Shown piece after piece: positions 28,738 through 42,467 of a DNA stretch of 64,000 bases; position 1 is the first letter of the stretch; each line of letters begins with the position of its first letter. This stretch comes from Streptomyces sindenensis. GTDB taxonomy: Bacteria; Actinomycetota; Actinomycetes; Streptomycetales; Streptomycetaceae. The stretch is taken from contig NZ_BMSG01000009.1 of NCBI RefSeq assembly GCF_014649035.1, forward strand, positions 62,001 through 126,000, written 5' to 3'. Under the pieces are notes generated by a model. That model saw only the letters and a list, made by a program, of their open reading frames with translations, did not search any database and was not told the origin of the DNA. The translations under genes were made by a program, and so were the position numbers.

Positions 28738-29061
28738 TCAGGCGGGGCTGCCGCCGAACTCACGCTCCAGGGATGCGATCTGGTTGGAGCCAAGACCCCT
28801 GACCCGGCGGCTCTCGGAGATGCCGAGACGCTCCATGATCTGCTTGGCGCGGACCTTGCCGACGCCCGGCAGGGATTCCAGCAGTGCGGAGACCTTCATC
28901 TTCCCGATGACGTCGTTCTCCTGGCCCTGCTTGATGACCTCGTGGAGGGAGGCGCCGGAGTGCTTGAGTCGATTCTTGACCTCGGCCCGCTCCCGGCGAG
29001 CCGCGGCGGCCTTTTCGAGCGCGGCTGCGCGCTGTTCAGGGGTAAGGGGCGGAAGAGCCAC
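28738..29061 (-). CDS. mihF: actinobacterial integration host factor (sIHF/mIHF)
   Basis: 107 aa from GTG 29061 (AGGTGA upstream), matching the known length of streptomycete sIHF. It is nearly all helical with a C-terminal helix-two-turns-helix: [22 protein letters not shown] (residues 65-86), then [20 protein letters not shown] nucleoid-associated protein that binds DNA without sequence specificity, affects topology, sporulation and antibiotic production in S. coelicolor. The frame runs on upstream to 29145 but that part is not conserved. First gene before gmk-rpoZ. Confidence 0.96.
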   Translation of the reverse strand: MALPPLTPEQRAAALEKAAAARRERAEVKNRLKHSGASLHEVIKQGQENDVIGKMKVSALLESLPGVGKVRAKQIMERLGISESRRVRGLGSNQIASLEREFGGSPA

Positions 29062-29216
29062 GCCTACGTCACCTCGGATGTCGATCTGTCGGATACGGAC
29101 CGGCGGGGAAGCTGGACGCCACCCCACCAGGTGAGAGCCGGACACGCTGTGCTCGGCCGCTCTTCGACGGAGACTAGCGGCAAGGGCCGCTGTAGTCAGC
29201 GAGAACAGACGAAAAG

Positions 29217-29242
29217 TCCTGGTCAGCTGTGGCCGACCAGGA
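29217..29242 (-). terminator. terminator of pyr operon (after pyrF)
   Basis: TCCTGGTC / GACCAGGA stem (29217-29224 with 29235-29242) with AT-rich flanks on both sides, giving CTTTTC on the minus strand and ATTTTCC on the plus strand. About 66 nt beyond the pyrF stop, in the 246-bp gap before mihF. The rest of that gap should hold the mihF promoter; I cannot place it. Confidence 0.75.
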
Positions 29243-29307
29243 TTTTCCCGACATATCGACCGGGTTTCCCGTCAGTAATTCGTCAACAGGCTGTAAACGT
29301 GTCAGGG

Positions 29308-30143
29308 TCAGCTGCCGGATACGGCGGCGCGGACCTCGTCCGCGAACCGTTCGGCCGCTTCGCGCAGCCCGGACGCGTCCGGACCGTGGCGCAGCACACC
29401 CCGGCTCACGCTGGGCACCACATTGCCCACCGCGTCGCCGAACACCGCCGGAAGATCCGCCGGGGTCGCCCCCTGGGCGCCGATGCCGGGCGCGAGCAGC
29501 GGCCCGTTGATCGCCAGATCCGCCCCCGTGGCGCCGAGCGTCGCGCCGACCACCGCGCCGACCGAGCCGAGCGGGGCCGCCCCCGCGTTCTCGGCGGCCA
29601 TGTGGTCCAGCATCAGCTGGGCGAGCGAGCGGCCGTCGGCGGCCGTGGCCCGCTGGACCTCGGCGCCCTCCGGGTTGGAGGTGAGGGCGAGGACGAAGAC
29701 GCCCGCGCCGGAGACGGCGGCGGCGTCCAGGGCCGGCCGCAGCGAGCCGAAGCCGAGGTACGGGGAGACGGTGACGGCGTCGGAGAAGAGCGGGGAGTCC
29801 TGGTCCAGGTAGGTCGCCGCGTAGGCCCCCATGGTGGAACCGATGTCGCCGCGCTTGGCGTCCATCAGGACGAGGGCCCCGGCGGCGCGGGCCTCCTCGA
29901 CGGCCTTCTCCAGGACGGCGATGCCGCGCGAGCCGAACCGCTCGAAGAACGCGGACTGCGGCTTGAGCACGGCGACCCGGCCGGCCAGCGCCTCGACGAC
30001 GGTCCGGGTGAAGCGCTCCAGGCCCGCGATGTCGTCGTTCAGGCCCCAGGAGGTGAGCAGGGACGCGTGCGGGTCGATGCCGACGCAGAGCGGCCCGCGG
30101 GTGTCCATGGCGTGGCGCAGGCGGGCGCCGAAGGGTTCGAGGG

Positions 30144-30147
<4 letters not shown>
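29308..30147 (-). CDS. pyrF: orotidine 5'-phosphate decarboxylase
   Basis: OMP to UMP, last step of de novo UMP synthesis. 279 aa, the longer actinobacterial (type 2) form. Catalytic LMDAKRGDIGSTMGAYA (Asp-Lys-Asp network) at about residues 93-110. GTG start overlapping the pyrD TGA by 4 nt (GTGA), so translationally coupled and last in the pyr operon. Confidence 0.97.
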
Positions 30148-31256
<1,109 letters not shown>

Positions 31257-31297
31257 GGGGAGGTGTCCTTGGTGCTCGGGGTGCTCGACGGGGCTCG

Positions 31298-31336
31298 CGA
31301 AGAGGGGGACACCGTTTGACGGTGTCCCCCTCTTCG
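31298..31336 (-). terminator. 17-bp hairpin between carB and pyrD
   Basis: Perfect 17-bp stem (31298-31314 with 31320-31336), loop TTTGA, starting 5 nt after the carB stop. Placed inside an otherwise close-packed operon, so it is either a partial terminator that lowers pyrDF expression or an mRNA 3'-end stabiliser. Confidence 0.8.
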
Positions 31337-31341
31337 GGCGG

Positions 31342-34642
<3,301 letters not shown>

Positions 34643-34650
<8 letters not shown>

Positions 34651-35782
34651 GCTGGCCCTCCATCAGGGAAACGAAGCGGTCGAAGAGGTACGCGGCGTCG
34701 TGCGGGCCGGCGGCCGCCTCGGGGTGGTACTGGACGCTGAACGCGGGCCGGTCCAGGAGCTGGAGCCCCTCGACGACCTGGTCGTTCAGGCAGACGTGGG
34801 AGACCTCGGCGCGGCCGAACGCGGTGTCGGAGACCTTGTCCAGCGGGGCGTCGACGGCGAAGCCGTGGTTGTGCGCGGTGACCTCGACCTTGCCGGTGGT
34901 GCGGTCCTGCACCGGCTGGTTGATGCCGCGGTGGCCGTACTTCAGCTTGTAGGTGCCGAAGCCGAGCGCGCGGCCGAGGATCTGGTTGCCGAAGCAGATG
35001 CCGAAGAGCGGGGTGGAGCGCTCCAGCACGCCGCGCATCAGGGCGACCGGGTGGTCGGCGGTGGACGGGTCGCCGGGGCCGTTGGAGAAGAAGACGCCGT
35101 CCGGCTGGACCGCGTACACCTCGTCCAGGGTGGCGGTGGCGGGCAGGACGTGCACCTCGATGCCGCGTTCGGCCATCCGGTGCGGGGTCATGCCCTTGAT
35201 GCCGAGGTCGATCGCGGCGACGGTGAACTTCTTCGTGCCGATCGCGGGGACGACGTACGCCTCCTTCGTCGCCACTTCGGCGGAGAGGTCGGCGCCGGTC
35301 ATCTCGGGGGCCTGGCGGACCTTGGCGAGGAGGGTGCCCTCGTCGGGGATCGCCTCGCCGGAGAAGATCCCGACGCGCATCGCGCCGCGCTCGCGCAGGT
35401 GGCGGGTGAGGGCGCGGGTGTCGACGCCGCTGATGCCGACGACGCCCTGGGCGGCCAGCTCCTCGTCCAGCGAGCGCTGCGAGCGCCAGTTGGACGGCTT
35501 GCGGGCGGGGTCGCGGACGACGTAGCCGGAGACCCAGATGCGGCCGGACTCGGGGTCCTCGTCGTTGACGCCGGTGTTGCCGACGTGCGGGGCCGTCATG
35601 ACGACGACCTGGCGGTGGTACGAGGGGTCGGTCAGCGTTTCCTGGTAGCCGGTCATGCCGGTGGAGAACACCGCTTCGCCGAAGGTCTCCCCCACGGCCC
35701 CGTAGGCGCGGCCGCGGAAGGCGCGGCCGTCCTCCAGGACGAGTACGGCGGGGGTCTGTGCCCCCCGGGTGGAGAGGGTCAT
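34643..35782 (-). CDS. carA: carbamoyl-phosphate synthase small (glutaminase) subunit
   Basis: Hydrolyses glutamine to feed ammonia to CarB. 379 aa from ATG 35782. N-terminal CarA domain ([19 protein letters not shown]) and a class I glutamine amidotransferase domain: oxyanion FSNGPGDPS, nucleophile Cys in [12 protein letters not shown], catalytic His/Glu in [14 protein letters not shown] overlaps the TGA of the upstream PH-like gene (ATGA). The frame extends upstream but within the neighbour's gene, so it is not used. Confidence 0.98.
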
Positions 35783-36387
35783 CGTGCGGTGCCTTCCGTC
35801 GTGGTGCTGGTGAGTTCGGTGGCGCCCGGGGCGCCGGTGATCCGGTTGACGGCGTCGACCCAGGCCTGGTGCTCGGCGGCGCGGTCGGAGCGGAAGCCGG
35901 AGTCGATCAGCGTCTCGCCGTGCGCCCAGGTGATGATCAGCAGGCCGCCCTCGGGGAGGACCTTGCCCGCGAGCGCCTGGTCGAGGCGGGCCTCGCGCAG
36001 GGCGTCGGCCGGGATGAAGAAGTCGGCCGCTCCGGGGCGTCGGACGTCCAGGCCGCGGGCGGTGAGCGTCAGCTCGGTACGGCTGCGGGTGCCCAGGCCG
36101 TGCGCGACGATCCGGTCGAGCCACTGCCCGGCGGTGGTGGAGGCGTGGTAGCGCCCCTCCATCGTCAGCAGCGTCGCGTCGTCGGCGAAGTCCTCGGGGG
36201 TGGCCGGGAGCTCCGGCAGGTCCGACTGGAGGCTGGCGCGCCACTTCCAGCCCTGGCGCATCAGCCAGTAGACGAGGCCGATGAAGACGAACAGGCCGAT
36301 CACCCAGGCGATGCGGGCGGCCCAGTCCGTCACTTCCGCCGACTTCTGCTCGGCGGCCAGCTGGTACAGGGGGGTCAGAGTTGTCAC
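35779..36387 (-). CDS. single-pass membrane protein with PH-like domain
   Basis: 202 aa. One transmembrane segment (about residues 23-43, [20 protein letters not shown]) and a cytoplasmic C-terminal domain with beta-rich PH-like features ([37 protein letters not shown]). It overlaps pyrC and carA by 4 nt on each side (ATGA), so it is an integral member of the pyr operon. I recall homologues at this place in other actinobacteria (bPH-2/PH-like family) but no function. Possible anchor for pyrimidine enzymes at the membrane: speculation. Confidence 0.85.
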   Translation of the reverse strand: MTTLTPLYQLAAEQKSAEVTDWAARIAWVIGLFVFIGLVYWLMRQGWKWRASLQSDLPELPATPEDFADDATLLTMEGRYHASTTAGQWLDRIVAHGLGTRSRTELTLTARGLDVRRPGAADFFIPADALREARLDQALAGKVLPEGGLLIITWAHGETLIDSGFRSDRAAEHQAWVDAVNRITGAPGATELTSTTTEGTAR

Positions 36388-37670
36388 GCGAGCTTCCCGT
36401 CGACGACCGTGGCACGGCCCCGCAGGAAGGTGTGGGTGACACGGCCCGGCAGCTCACGGCCCTCGTAGGGGGTGTTGCGGCTGCGGGACGCGAAGCCCGC
36501 GGGGTCCACTGCTCCACGGTATGCCGGATCGACCAGAGTGAGGTTGGCGGGCTCACCCGCCGAGACGGGCCGGCCGTGTCCGTCGAGCCGGCCGATGGCC
36601 GCGGGGCGGAAGGACATGCGGTCGGCGACGCCCGCCCAGTCGAGCAGACCGGTGTCGACCATCGTCTGCTGGACGACCGAGAGCGCGGTCTCCAGGCCCA
36701 CCATGCCCATGGCGGCCGCGGCCCACTCGCAGTCCTTGTCCTCGTGCGGGTGCGGGGCGTGGTCGGTGGCGACGCAGTCGATCGTGCCGTCGGCCAGCGC
36801 CTCGCGCAGGGCCAGGACGTCGGCCTCGGTGCGCAGCGGCGGGTTCACCTTGTAGACCGGGTTGTAGGTGCGGACCAGCTCGTCGGTGAGGAGGAGGTGG
36901 TGCGGGGTGACCTCGGCGGTGACGTTCCAGCCCTTGGACTTGGCCCAGCGGACGATCTCCACGGAGCCGGCGGTGGAGAGGTGGCAGATGTGGACGCGGG
37001 AGCCGACGTGGGCGGCGAGGAGGACGTCGCGGGCGATGATCGACTCCTCGGCGACGGCGGGCCAGCCGCCGAGTCCCAGCTCGGCCGAGACGATGCCCTC
37101 GTTCATCTGGGCGCCCTCGGTGAGGCGGGGCTCCTGGGCGTGCTGGGCGACGACGCCGTCGAAGGCCTTCACGTACTCCAGGGCGCGGCGCATGATCACC
37201 GCGTCGTCGACGCACTTGCCGTCGTCGGAGAAGACCTTCACCCCGGCGGCCGAGTCGTGCATGGCGCCGAGCTCGGCGAGCTTCTTGCCCTCCAGGCCGA
37301 CGGTGACGGCGCCGACGGGCTGCACGTCGCAGTAGCCGGACTCCTTGCCGAGCCGCCAGACCTGCTCGACGACGCCGGCGGTGTCGGCGACGGGGAAGGT
37401 GTTGGCCATGGCGTGCACGGCGGTGAAGCCGCCGACGGCCGCCGCCTTGGTGCCGGTGAGGACGGTCTCGGAGTCCTCGCGGCCGGGCTCGCGCAGATGG
37501 GTGTGCAGGTCGACCAGGCCGGGCAGCAGGATCTGCCCCTCGGCCTCGATCACGGTGGCGCCCTCGGCTTCGAGGCCGGTGCCCACCTCGGCGATGGTCT
37601 CGCCGTCGATCAGTACGTCCTGCGGCTCGCCGCCGAGGATCCGCGCACCGCGGACGATGATCTTGCTCAT
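36384..37670 (-). CDS. pyrC: dihydroorotase (class I)
   Basis: Cyclises carbamoyl aspartate to dihydroorotate. 428 aa from ATG 37670. Zinc ligands: [10 protein letters not shown] (HxH, residues about 57-66), the bridging Asp/Lys position in [15 protein letters not shown] [26 protein letters not shown] and the Asp in [15 protein letters not shown]. Class I/type with DHAPH. Two bases separate it from the pyrB stop, and it overlaps the PH-like gene by 4 nt. Confidence 0.97.
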   Translation of the reverse strand: MSKIIVRGARILGGEPQDVLIDGETIAEVGTGLEAEGATVIEAEGQILLPGLVDLHTHLREPGREDSETVLTGTKAAAVGGFTAVHAMANTFPVADTAGVVEQVWRLGKESGYCDVQPVGAVTVGLEGKKLAELGAMHDSAAGVKVFSDDGKCVDDAVIMRRALEYVKAFDGVVAQHAQEPRLTEGAQMNEGIVSAELGLGGWPAVAEESIIARDVLLAAHVGSRVHICHLSTAGSVEIVRWAKSKGWNVTAEVTPHHLLLTDELVRTYNPVYKVNPPLRTEADVLALREALADGTIDCVATDHAPHPHEDKDCEWAAAAMGMVGLETALSVVQQTMVDTGLLDWAGVADRMSFRPAAIGRLDGHGRPVSAGEPANLTLVDPAYRGAVDPAGFASRSRNTPYEGRELPGRVTHTFLRGRATVVDGKLA

Positions 37671-37672
37671 GG

Positions 37673-38659
37673 TTACTTGTTCTCCTCGGTACGGGCGGGG
37701 GCGGCGGACAGCGCGGTGTCGGAGCCGCCGAGCAGCAGGTAGAGCACGGCCATGCGGATGGAGACGCCGTTGGCGACCTGCTCGACGACCGTGCAGCGGT
37801 CGGAGTCGGCGACCTCGGCGGTGATCTCCATGCCGCGGACCATCGGGCCGGGGTGCATGACGACGGCGTGTTCGGGCATCTTCGCCATCCGCTCGCCGTC
37901 CAGGCCGTAGCGGCGGGAGTATTCGCGCTCGGTCGGGAAGTACGCGGCGTTCATCCGTTCGCGCTGCACACGCAGCATCATCACCGCATCCGACTTCGCC
38001 AGCACGTCGTCGAGGCTGTAGCTGACGTCGCAGGGCCACTGCTCGACGCCCACGGGGACGAGGGTGGGCGGGGCCACCAGGGTGACGTGCGCGCCGAGCG
38101 TGGTCAGCAGGTGGACGTTGGAGCGGGCGACGCGGCTGTGCAGGATGTCGCCGACGATCGTGATGCGGCGGCCGTCCAGGTCGCGGCCGAGCCCGGCGTC
38201 GGGGCCGACGAGGCGGCGGCGCATGGTGAAGGCGTCCAGCAGGGCCTGGGTGGGGTGCTCGTGGGTGCCGTCCCCGGCGTTGACCACGGCCCCGTCGATC
38301 CAGCCGGAGGTGGCGAGCCGGTAGGGGGCTCCGGATGCGCCGTGCCGGATGACGACGGCGTCGGCGCCCATCGCCTCCAGGGTGAGCGCGGTGTCCTTCA
38401 GGGACTCGCCCTTGGAGACCGAGGAGCCCTTGGCGGAGAAGTTGATGACGTCGGCGGACAGCCGCTTGGCGGCCGCCTCGAAGGAGATGCGGGTACGGGT
38501 CGAGTCCTCGAAGAAGAGGTTGACGACGGTACGGCCGCGCAGGGTGGGGAGCTTCTTGATCGGCCGGTCCGCGACCCGGGCCATCTCCTCGGCGGTGTCG
38601 AGGATCAGGACGGCGTCGTCGCGGGTGAGGTCGGCGGCCGAGATGAGGTGACGCTTCAT
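37673..38659 (-). CDS. pyrB: aspartate carbamoyltransferase catalytic subunit
   Basis: Carbamoyl phosphate + Asp to carbamoyl aspartate. 328 aa. Carbamoyl-phosphate motif [13 protein letters not shown] (about residues 50-62), the [12 protein letters not shown] loop, HPTQALLD and the late MHPGPMVRG. No regulatory PyrI is present. ATG with GGAG upstream; 94-bp gap after pyrR contains a hairpin. Confidence 0.97.
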   Translation of the reverse strand: MKRHLISAADLTRDDAVLILDTAEEMARVADRPIKKLPTLRGRTVVNLFFEDSTRTRISFEAAAKRLSADVINFSAKGSSVSKGESLKDTALTLEAMGADAVVIRHGASGAPYRLATSGWIDGAVVNAGDGTHEHPTQALLDAFTMRRRLVGPDAGLGRDLDGRRITIVGDILHSRVARSNVHLLTTLGAHVTLVAPPTLVPVGVEQWPCDVSYSLDDVLAKSDAVMMLRVQRERMNAAYFPTEREYSRRYGLDGERMAKMPEHAVVMHPGPMVRGMEITAEVADSDRCTVVEQVANGVSIRMAVLYLLLGGSDTALSAAPARTEENK

Positions 38660-38716
38660 CTGGGGTTCTCCGGGTGGCTGGAGGGGGTTTCAGACATGCG
38701 GGCGCGCAGAAGGGCG

Positions 38717-38742
38717 CCGTACGTCCCCACAGGGGCGTACGG
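38717..38742 (-). promoter_or_regulatory. hairpin between pyrR and pyrB
   Basis: CCGTACG-t-CCCC / GGGG-CGTACGG stem with a 3-nt loop and one bulge, 12 nt after the pyrR stop. No U-tract follows. It could be a weak terminator or a stability element that sets the PyrR to PyrB ratio. Confidence 0.5.
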
Positions 38743-38753
38743 GAGGGTTCGGG

Positions 38754-39338
38754 CTACTGCGCGTCCGCGGGGGCGGCCTGCTTGACGCCGAGCAGCACGG
38801 CGTCGCGGCCGTCCTCCTCGGCGAGCTGGACCTTGACCGTCTCCCGCAGCGACGTGGGGAGGTTCTTGCCGACGTAGTCCGCGCGGATCGGGAGCTCCCG
38901 GTGGCCGCGGTCGACGAGCACCGCGAGCTGCACCGCGCGGGGGCGGCCGATGTCGCCGAGCGCGTCGAGGGCGGCGCGGATCGTGCGGCCGGAGAAGAGC
39001 ACGTCGTCGACCAGGACGACCAGGCTGCCCTCGATCCCCTCGCCGGGGATGTCGGTGCGGGCCAGGGCGCGCGCCGGGCGCAGCCGCAGGTCGTCGCGGT
39101 ACATCGTGATGTCGAGCGATCCGACCGGCGTCTTTTGGCCGGTGATCTGTTCGAGTTTGTCGGCGAGCCGACGGGCGAGGAACACGCCCCGGGTCGGGAT
39201 GCCGAGCAGCACCACGTCGTCGGCGCCCTTGGCGCGTTCGACGATCTCGTGGGCGATACGGGTCAGCACACGGGCGATGTCGGGGGCCTCGAGAACGGGG
39301 CGCGCCGCGTTGCCGGTGTCGTCGTGCTGTGCGTCCAT
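38754..39338 (-). CDS. pyrR: PyrR, pyr mRNA-binding regulator / uracil phosphoribosyltransferase
   Basis: 194 aa. PRPP-binding loop [21 protein letters not shown] (about residues 107-127) and the YRDDLRLRP loop typical of PyrR. Binds the pyr mRNA leader when UMP/UTP is high. First gene of the pyr operon. ATG 39338 has AAGGAGG 10 nt upstream, and that Shine-Dalgarno directly follows a PyrR-binding-loop sequence, so translational autoregulation, as shown in mycobacteria, is expected rather than transcription attenuation. Confidence 0.97.
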   Translation of the reverse strand: MDAQHDDTGNAARPVLEAPDIARVLTRIAHEIVERAKGADDVVLLGIPTRGVFLARRLADKLEQITGQKTPVGSLDITMYRDDLRLRPARALARTDIPGEGIEGSLVVLVDDVLFSGRTIRAALDALGDIGRPRAVQLAVLVDRGHRELPIRADYVGKNLPTSLRETVKVQLAEEDGRDAVLLGVKQAAPADAQ

Positions 39339-39348
39339 AAGAAACGGA

Positions 39349-39372
39349 CCTCCTTCTCCGCCTCACGGGACG
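39349..39372 (-). promoter_or_regulatory. PyrR-binding loop and overlapping SD region of pyrR
   Basis: On the minus strand CGTCCCGTGAGGCG (39372-39359) fits the PyrR target ARUCCNGNGAGGYU at all interior positions; the outer A-U is replaced by C-G. Three bases later comes the Shine-Dalgarno AAGGAGG (39355-39349). Binding of PyrR-UMP would hide the ribosome site. I saw no terminator or antiterminator in the leader. Confidence 0.75.
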
Positions 39373-39470
39373 GATCGTTAAAGGACGTCGAAATTGCGTC
39401 ATCCACGCTACCAGGGCTTGCGCCCGGCCCTGGCCCCACCCCCGGGAGGTGCCGGTCCGGACCATTCGGC

Positions 39471-39513
39471 TTGACGCATCCAAGTAACGCTGCGTAACCT
39501 CACAGTGAGTTAC
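39471..39513 (+). promoter_or_regulatory. bldD promoter with BldD operator
   Basis: -35 TTGACG (39471-39476), 18-nt spacer, -10 TAACCT (39495-39500). TAACGCTGCGTAAC (39485-39498) is a full match to the BldD consensus tnACnC(A/T)GnGTnAn and covers the spacer and -10. A further near-palindrome, GTAACCTCACAGTGAGTTAC (39494-39513), covers the start-site region. This fits the known autorepression of bldD. The divergent pyrR promoter must lie in the same 222-bp region. Confidence 0.88.
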
Positions 39514-39560
39514 CAGCCACGCGGCGGAGCCGCACACTGTTCCAGCGTCCGGGGAGCCAT

Positions 39561-40061
39561 ATGTCCAGCGAATACGCAAAACAGCTCGGGGCCAAACTCC
39601 GTGCCATCCGCACCCAGCAGGGCCTCTCCCTCCACGGCGTGGAGGAGAAGTCGCAGGGTCGCTGGAAGGCCGTCGTGGTCGGTTCGTACGAGCGCGGCGA
39701 CCGTGCCGTGACCGTGCAGCGCCTCGCCGAGCTGGCGGACTTCTACGGGGTCCCGGTGCAGGAGCTGCTGCCCGGCACGACGCCGGGCGGGGCCGCCGAG
39801 CCGCCGCCGAAGCTCGTTCTGGACCTGGAGCGCCTCGCCCACGTCCCGCCGGAGAAGGCCGGTCCGCTGCAGCGCTACGCGGCGACCATCCAGAGCCAGC
39901 GCGGTGACTACAACGGCAAGGTGCTCTCGATCCGCCAGGACGACCTGCGCACGCTGGCCGTGATCTACGACCAGTCGCCGTCCGTGCTGACGGAGCAGCT
40001 CATCAGCTGGGGCGTGCTGGACGCGGACGCGCGTCGCGCAGTCTCCCACGACGAGAGCTGA
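39561..40061 (+). CDS. bldD: BldD, c-di-GMP-dependent developmental master repressor
   Basis: 166 aa. N-terminal XRE-type HTH (about residues 8-65, LRAIRTQQGLSLHGVEEKS) and a C-terminal domain with the c-di-GMP signature RGD-X8-RQDD (Arg114-Asp116 and Arg125-Asp128). Tetrameric c-di-GMP drives BldD dimers onto promoters of sporulation genes, keeping cells vegetative. ATG 39561 with GGGGAG. Followed by a strong terminator. Near-identical in sequence to S. coelicolor BldD as I remember it. Confidence 0.98.
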   Translation: MSSEYAKQLGAKLRAIRTQQGLSLHGVEEKSQGRWKAVVVGSYERGDRAVTVQRLAELADFYGVPVQELLPGTTPGGAAEPPPKLVLDLERLAHVPPEKAGPLQRYAATIQSQRGDYNGKVLSIRQDDLRTLAVIYDQSPSVLTEQLISWGVLDADARRAVSHDES

Positions 40062-40095
40062 ACGAACGGGGCCGGACCCCACAGCAGAAACGTGC

Positions 40096-40137
40096 CGCCG
40101 GGTGGGCGGGGACCTTCGGGTTCCCGCCCACCCGGCG
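40096..40137 (+). terminator. terminator of bldD
   Basis: Stem of at least 15 bp (40096-40110 with 40123-40137) continuing to a small TTCG-like loop, 34 nt after the bldD stop. Confidence 0.85.
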
Positions 40138-40170
40138 TCTGTGCGCCCGTGAGTCGCGGCGGGTACACCG

Positions 40171-40202
40171 AAGGGCCCACGGTCGGCTGACCGTGGGCCC
40201 TT
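40171..40202 (-). terminator. terminator of nusB
   Basis: Perfect 14-bp stem AAGGGCCCACGGTC with its complement (40171-40184, 40189-40202) and a 4-nt loop, 35 nt beyond the nusB stop in its direction. Confidence 0.85.
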
Positions 40203-40237
40203 GGCGGTGTGCGCGACCGAACCGTCGCGGCCCGGGG

Positions 40238-40669
40238 CTACTGCTCCCGGCGGAGGTTCGGCTTGAGGTCCTTGAAACGGGCCAGCAGGCCGTTCACGAA
40301 GGACGGGGAGTCATCGGTGGAGAACTCCTTGGCGAGCTGAACGGCCTCGTCGATCACCACGGCGTCCGGGGTCTCGTCCATCCAGATCAGTTCGTACGCA
40401 CCGAGCCGCAGGATGTTCCGGTCGACGACCGGCATGCGGTCGATCTCCCAGTCCACGGCGTAGGTGACGATGAGGTCGTCGATCCGGTCCGCGTACTGCG
40501 CGTACCCCTCGACGAGCTCCATCGTGAACTCACCGACCGGCGGCTGACGGTCGTCGGTCCGCGAGTGCCGTACCCAGTCCGCGAGGACGCTCTGCACGGA
40601 CGCACCGCGCTGGTCGGCCTCGAAGAGGATCTGGAAGGCGCGCTTGCGGGCCTTGTTCCGGGCGGCCAC
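40238..40669 (-). CDS. nusB: transcription antitermination factor NusB
   Basis: 143 aa, all-helical RNA-binding protein that joins NusE/S10 at rRNA boxA. Conserved N-terminus ARNKARKRAFQILFEAD with the basic RNA-binding face, and the C-terminal VVIDEAVQLAKEFSTDDSPSFVNGLL typical of NusB. GTG start; 2 bp after the efp stop, so co-transcribed with efp. Confidence 0.96.
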   Translation of the reverse strand: MAARNKARKRAFQILFEADQRGASVQSVLADWVRHSRTDDRQPPVGEFTMELVEGYAQYADRIDDLIVTYAVDWEIDRMPVVDRNILRLGAYELIWMDETPDAVVIDEAVQLAKEFSTDDSPSFVNGLLARFKDLKPNLRREQ

Positions 40670-40671
40670 GG

Positions 40672-41238
40672 TTAGCTGTTCACCCGGCCGAGGTAGTCGC
40701 CCGAGCGGGTGTCGACCTTGATCTTCTCGCCGGTGGTGATGAAGAGCGGCACACCGATCTCGTAACCGGTCTCCAGCGTCGCGGGCTTGGTGCCGCCGGT
40801 GGAGCGGTCGCCCTGGACGCCCGGGTCGGTGTGCTGGATCGTCAGCTCGACGGCGGCGGGCAGCTCGACGTAGAGCACCTCGCCCTCGTACTGGGCGACG
40901 GAGGCGGTGAAGCCCTCGATCAGGAAGTTGGCGGCGTCGCCGACGGCCTTGCGGTCGACCATGAGCTGGTCGTACGTGTCCATGTCCATGAAGACGAAGT
41001 ACTCGCCGTCCATGTACGAGAACTGCATGTCGCGGCGGTCAATGGTGGCCGTCTCGACCTTCACGCCGGCGTTGAACGTCTTGTCGACGACCTTCCCGGA
41101 GAGCACGTTCTTGAGCTTGGTGCGCACGAAGGCAGGGCCCTTGCCGGGCTTGACGTGCTGGAACTCGACGACGGACCAGAGCTGGCCTCCGTCGAGCTTG
41201 AGCACCATGCCGTTCTTGAGGTCGTTCGTGGAAGCCAC
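40672..41238 (-). CDS. efp: translation elongation factor P
   Basis: 188 aa, three beta-barrel domains. Rescues ribosomes stalled at polyproline. The domain I tip reads PGKGPAF with Lys at about residue 33; actinobacterial EF-P carries this Lys in a proline-flanked loop and is reported to work unmodified. C-terminal signature YLGRVNS and [19 protein letters not shown] start, AGGAG 12 nt upstream. It lies 50 bp after a PepP-like gene and 2 bp before nusB. Confidence 0.97.
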   Translation of the reverse strand: MASTNDLKNGMVLKLDGGQLWSVVEFQHVKPGKGPAFVRTKLKNVLSGKVVDKTFNAGVKVETATIDRRDMQFSYMDGEYFVFMDMDTYDQLMVDRKAVGDAANFLIEGFTASVAQYEGEVLYVELPAAVELTIQHTDPGVQGDRSTGGTKPATLETGYEIGVPLFITTGEKIKVDTRSGDYLGRVNS

Positions 41239-41288
41239 GGTTGCGGAATCTCCTGGACTGAAGCTGGTGGAACGACCGAGGATCCGCG

Positions 41289-42395
41289 CTAGAGCGCGAG
41301 CAGCTCCTTGGTCGTCATGGTGAGTAGCTCGGGTCCGCCGTCCGCCTCGGGGCGCACGACGAGCGTGTCATCGATCCGGACACCGCCCCGGCCCGGGAGG
41401 TGGACCCCCGGTCCGACGGTGACCGGCACACAAGCGTCCAGTTTACCCATGGCTGTCGGTGCCAGTTGCGGGTCCTCCTCGATTTCGAGCCCCACACCGT
41501 GCCCGGTCACCGGCTGAAGGCCCTCGCCGTACCCCGCGGACTCCAGTGGATGCCGGGCCGCGCGGTCCACGTCCCGGTAGGCGGCCCCGGGTGCCAGAGT
41601 CTCCCTGCCTGCCCGCTGAGCGGCGAAAACGAGGTCGTACAGCTCGATCTGCCAGTCGGCGGGGGCGGTGCCGATGACAAAGGTGCGGCCGATCTCGCAG
41701 CGGTAGCCGTGGTAGCTCGCGCCGAGGCGGACGGAGAGGAAATCTCCCTCCTCCACCCTGCGGTCCGAGGGCCGGTGGGTGGCCTGACCGGAATGGGGCC
41801 CGGTGGCCACGGAGGTGGCGAAGGCGGGGCCGTCCGCGCCGTGGTCGACGAGGCGGCGCTCCAGTTCGAGAGCGAGATGGCGTTCGGTGCGGCCGACCAG
41901 GATCGATTCGAGGAGTTCGCCGAGGGCCTGGTCAGTGATCTCGGCGGCGATCCGGAGGCAGCCGATCTCCCCCTCGTCCTTGACCATCCGCTGCTGTTCC
42001 ACCGTGAAGCCCAGATCGGCGAGTTTCAGCCGCGGGGCCGACTTGCCCATGGCCCGGTGCCGGGCGACGGTCAGGTCGTGCTCCTCGACGGCGAGGGACT
42101 CGGCGCCCGACGCGGCGGCGAGGCCCGCGGCGGCGACCACCGGGTCCTCGTCCGGGACGGGCAGGAGGTCGATCCGCAGGGCCTCGTCGGGCCGCCCGTG
42201 GGCGCCGTCGCCGGCCGGGGCGCGGGGGCAGAGCAGAACGTCCTCGCCGGGGCCGAGCAGCAGCACGGCGCCGGGGGGCGCTCCACCCGCAAGATAGCGG
42301 ACGTTGGCGGGGCGGGAGACCAGGACGGCCGCGGAGCCCGCGGCGGCGCACCGGTCGCGGAGCAGCCCGCGTCGGACGGCGTGCACCTCTGACAT
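41289..42395 (-). CDS. M24 (Xaa-Pro aminopeptidase-like) protein lacking metal ligands
   Basis: 368 aa. N-terminal creatinase-like domain (about 1-130) and a pita-bread M24 domain (about 135-365). The His of the third ligand block is present ([13 protein letters not shown]). The other blocks are altered: the VDFG/IDAG Asp is Arg in LSVRLG, the SDMTRT Asp is Glu in CEIGRT, the TVEPG Glu is Gly in TVGPG, and RIEDT is RIDDT. Normal dinuclear peptidase activity is therefore unlikely. Position beside efp-nusB is the place where a pepP/pepQ gene is found in many bacteria, so this may be a pseudo-enzyme descended from it. ATG start is supported by MSEVHAVRR homology. Confidence 0.85.
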   Translation of the reverse strand: MSEVHAVRRGLLRDRCAAAGSAAVLVSRPANVRYLAGGAPPGAVLLLGPGEDVLLCPRAPAGDGAHGRPDEALRIDLLPVPDEDPVVAAAGLAAASGAESLAVEEHDLTVARHRAMGKSAPRLKLADLGFTVEQQRMVKDEGEIGCLRIAAEITDQALGELLESILVGRTERHLALELERRLVDHGADGPAFATSVATGPHSGQATHRPSDRRVEEGDFLSVRLGASYHGYRCEIGRTFVIGTAPADWQIELYDLVFAAQRAGRETLAPGAAYRDVDRAARHPLESAGYGEGLQPVTGHGVGLEIEEDPQLAPTAMGKLDACVPVTVGPGVHLPGRGGVRIDDTLVVRPEADGGPELLTMTTKELLAL

Positions 42396-42467
42396 GGTTC
42401 GAGCGTACGAGCGGGCGCGGTGGCCCGCCCGGCCAGCGCACCCGACCGGGGGCTGGGGGCCGCTTCG

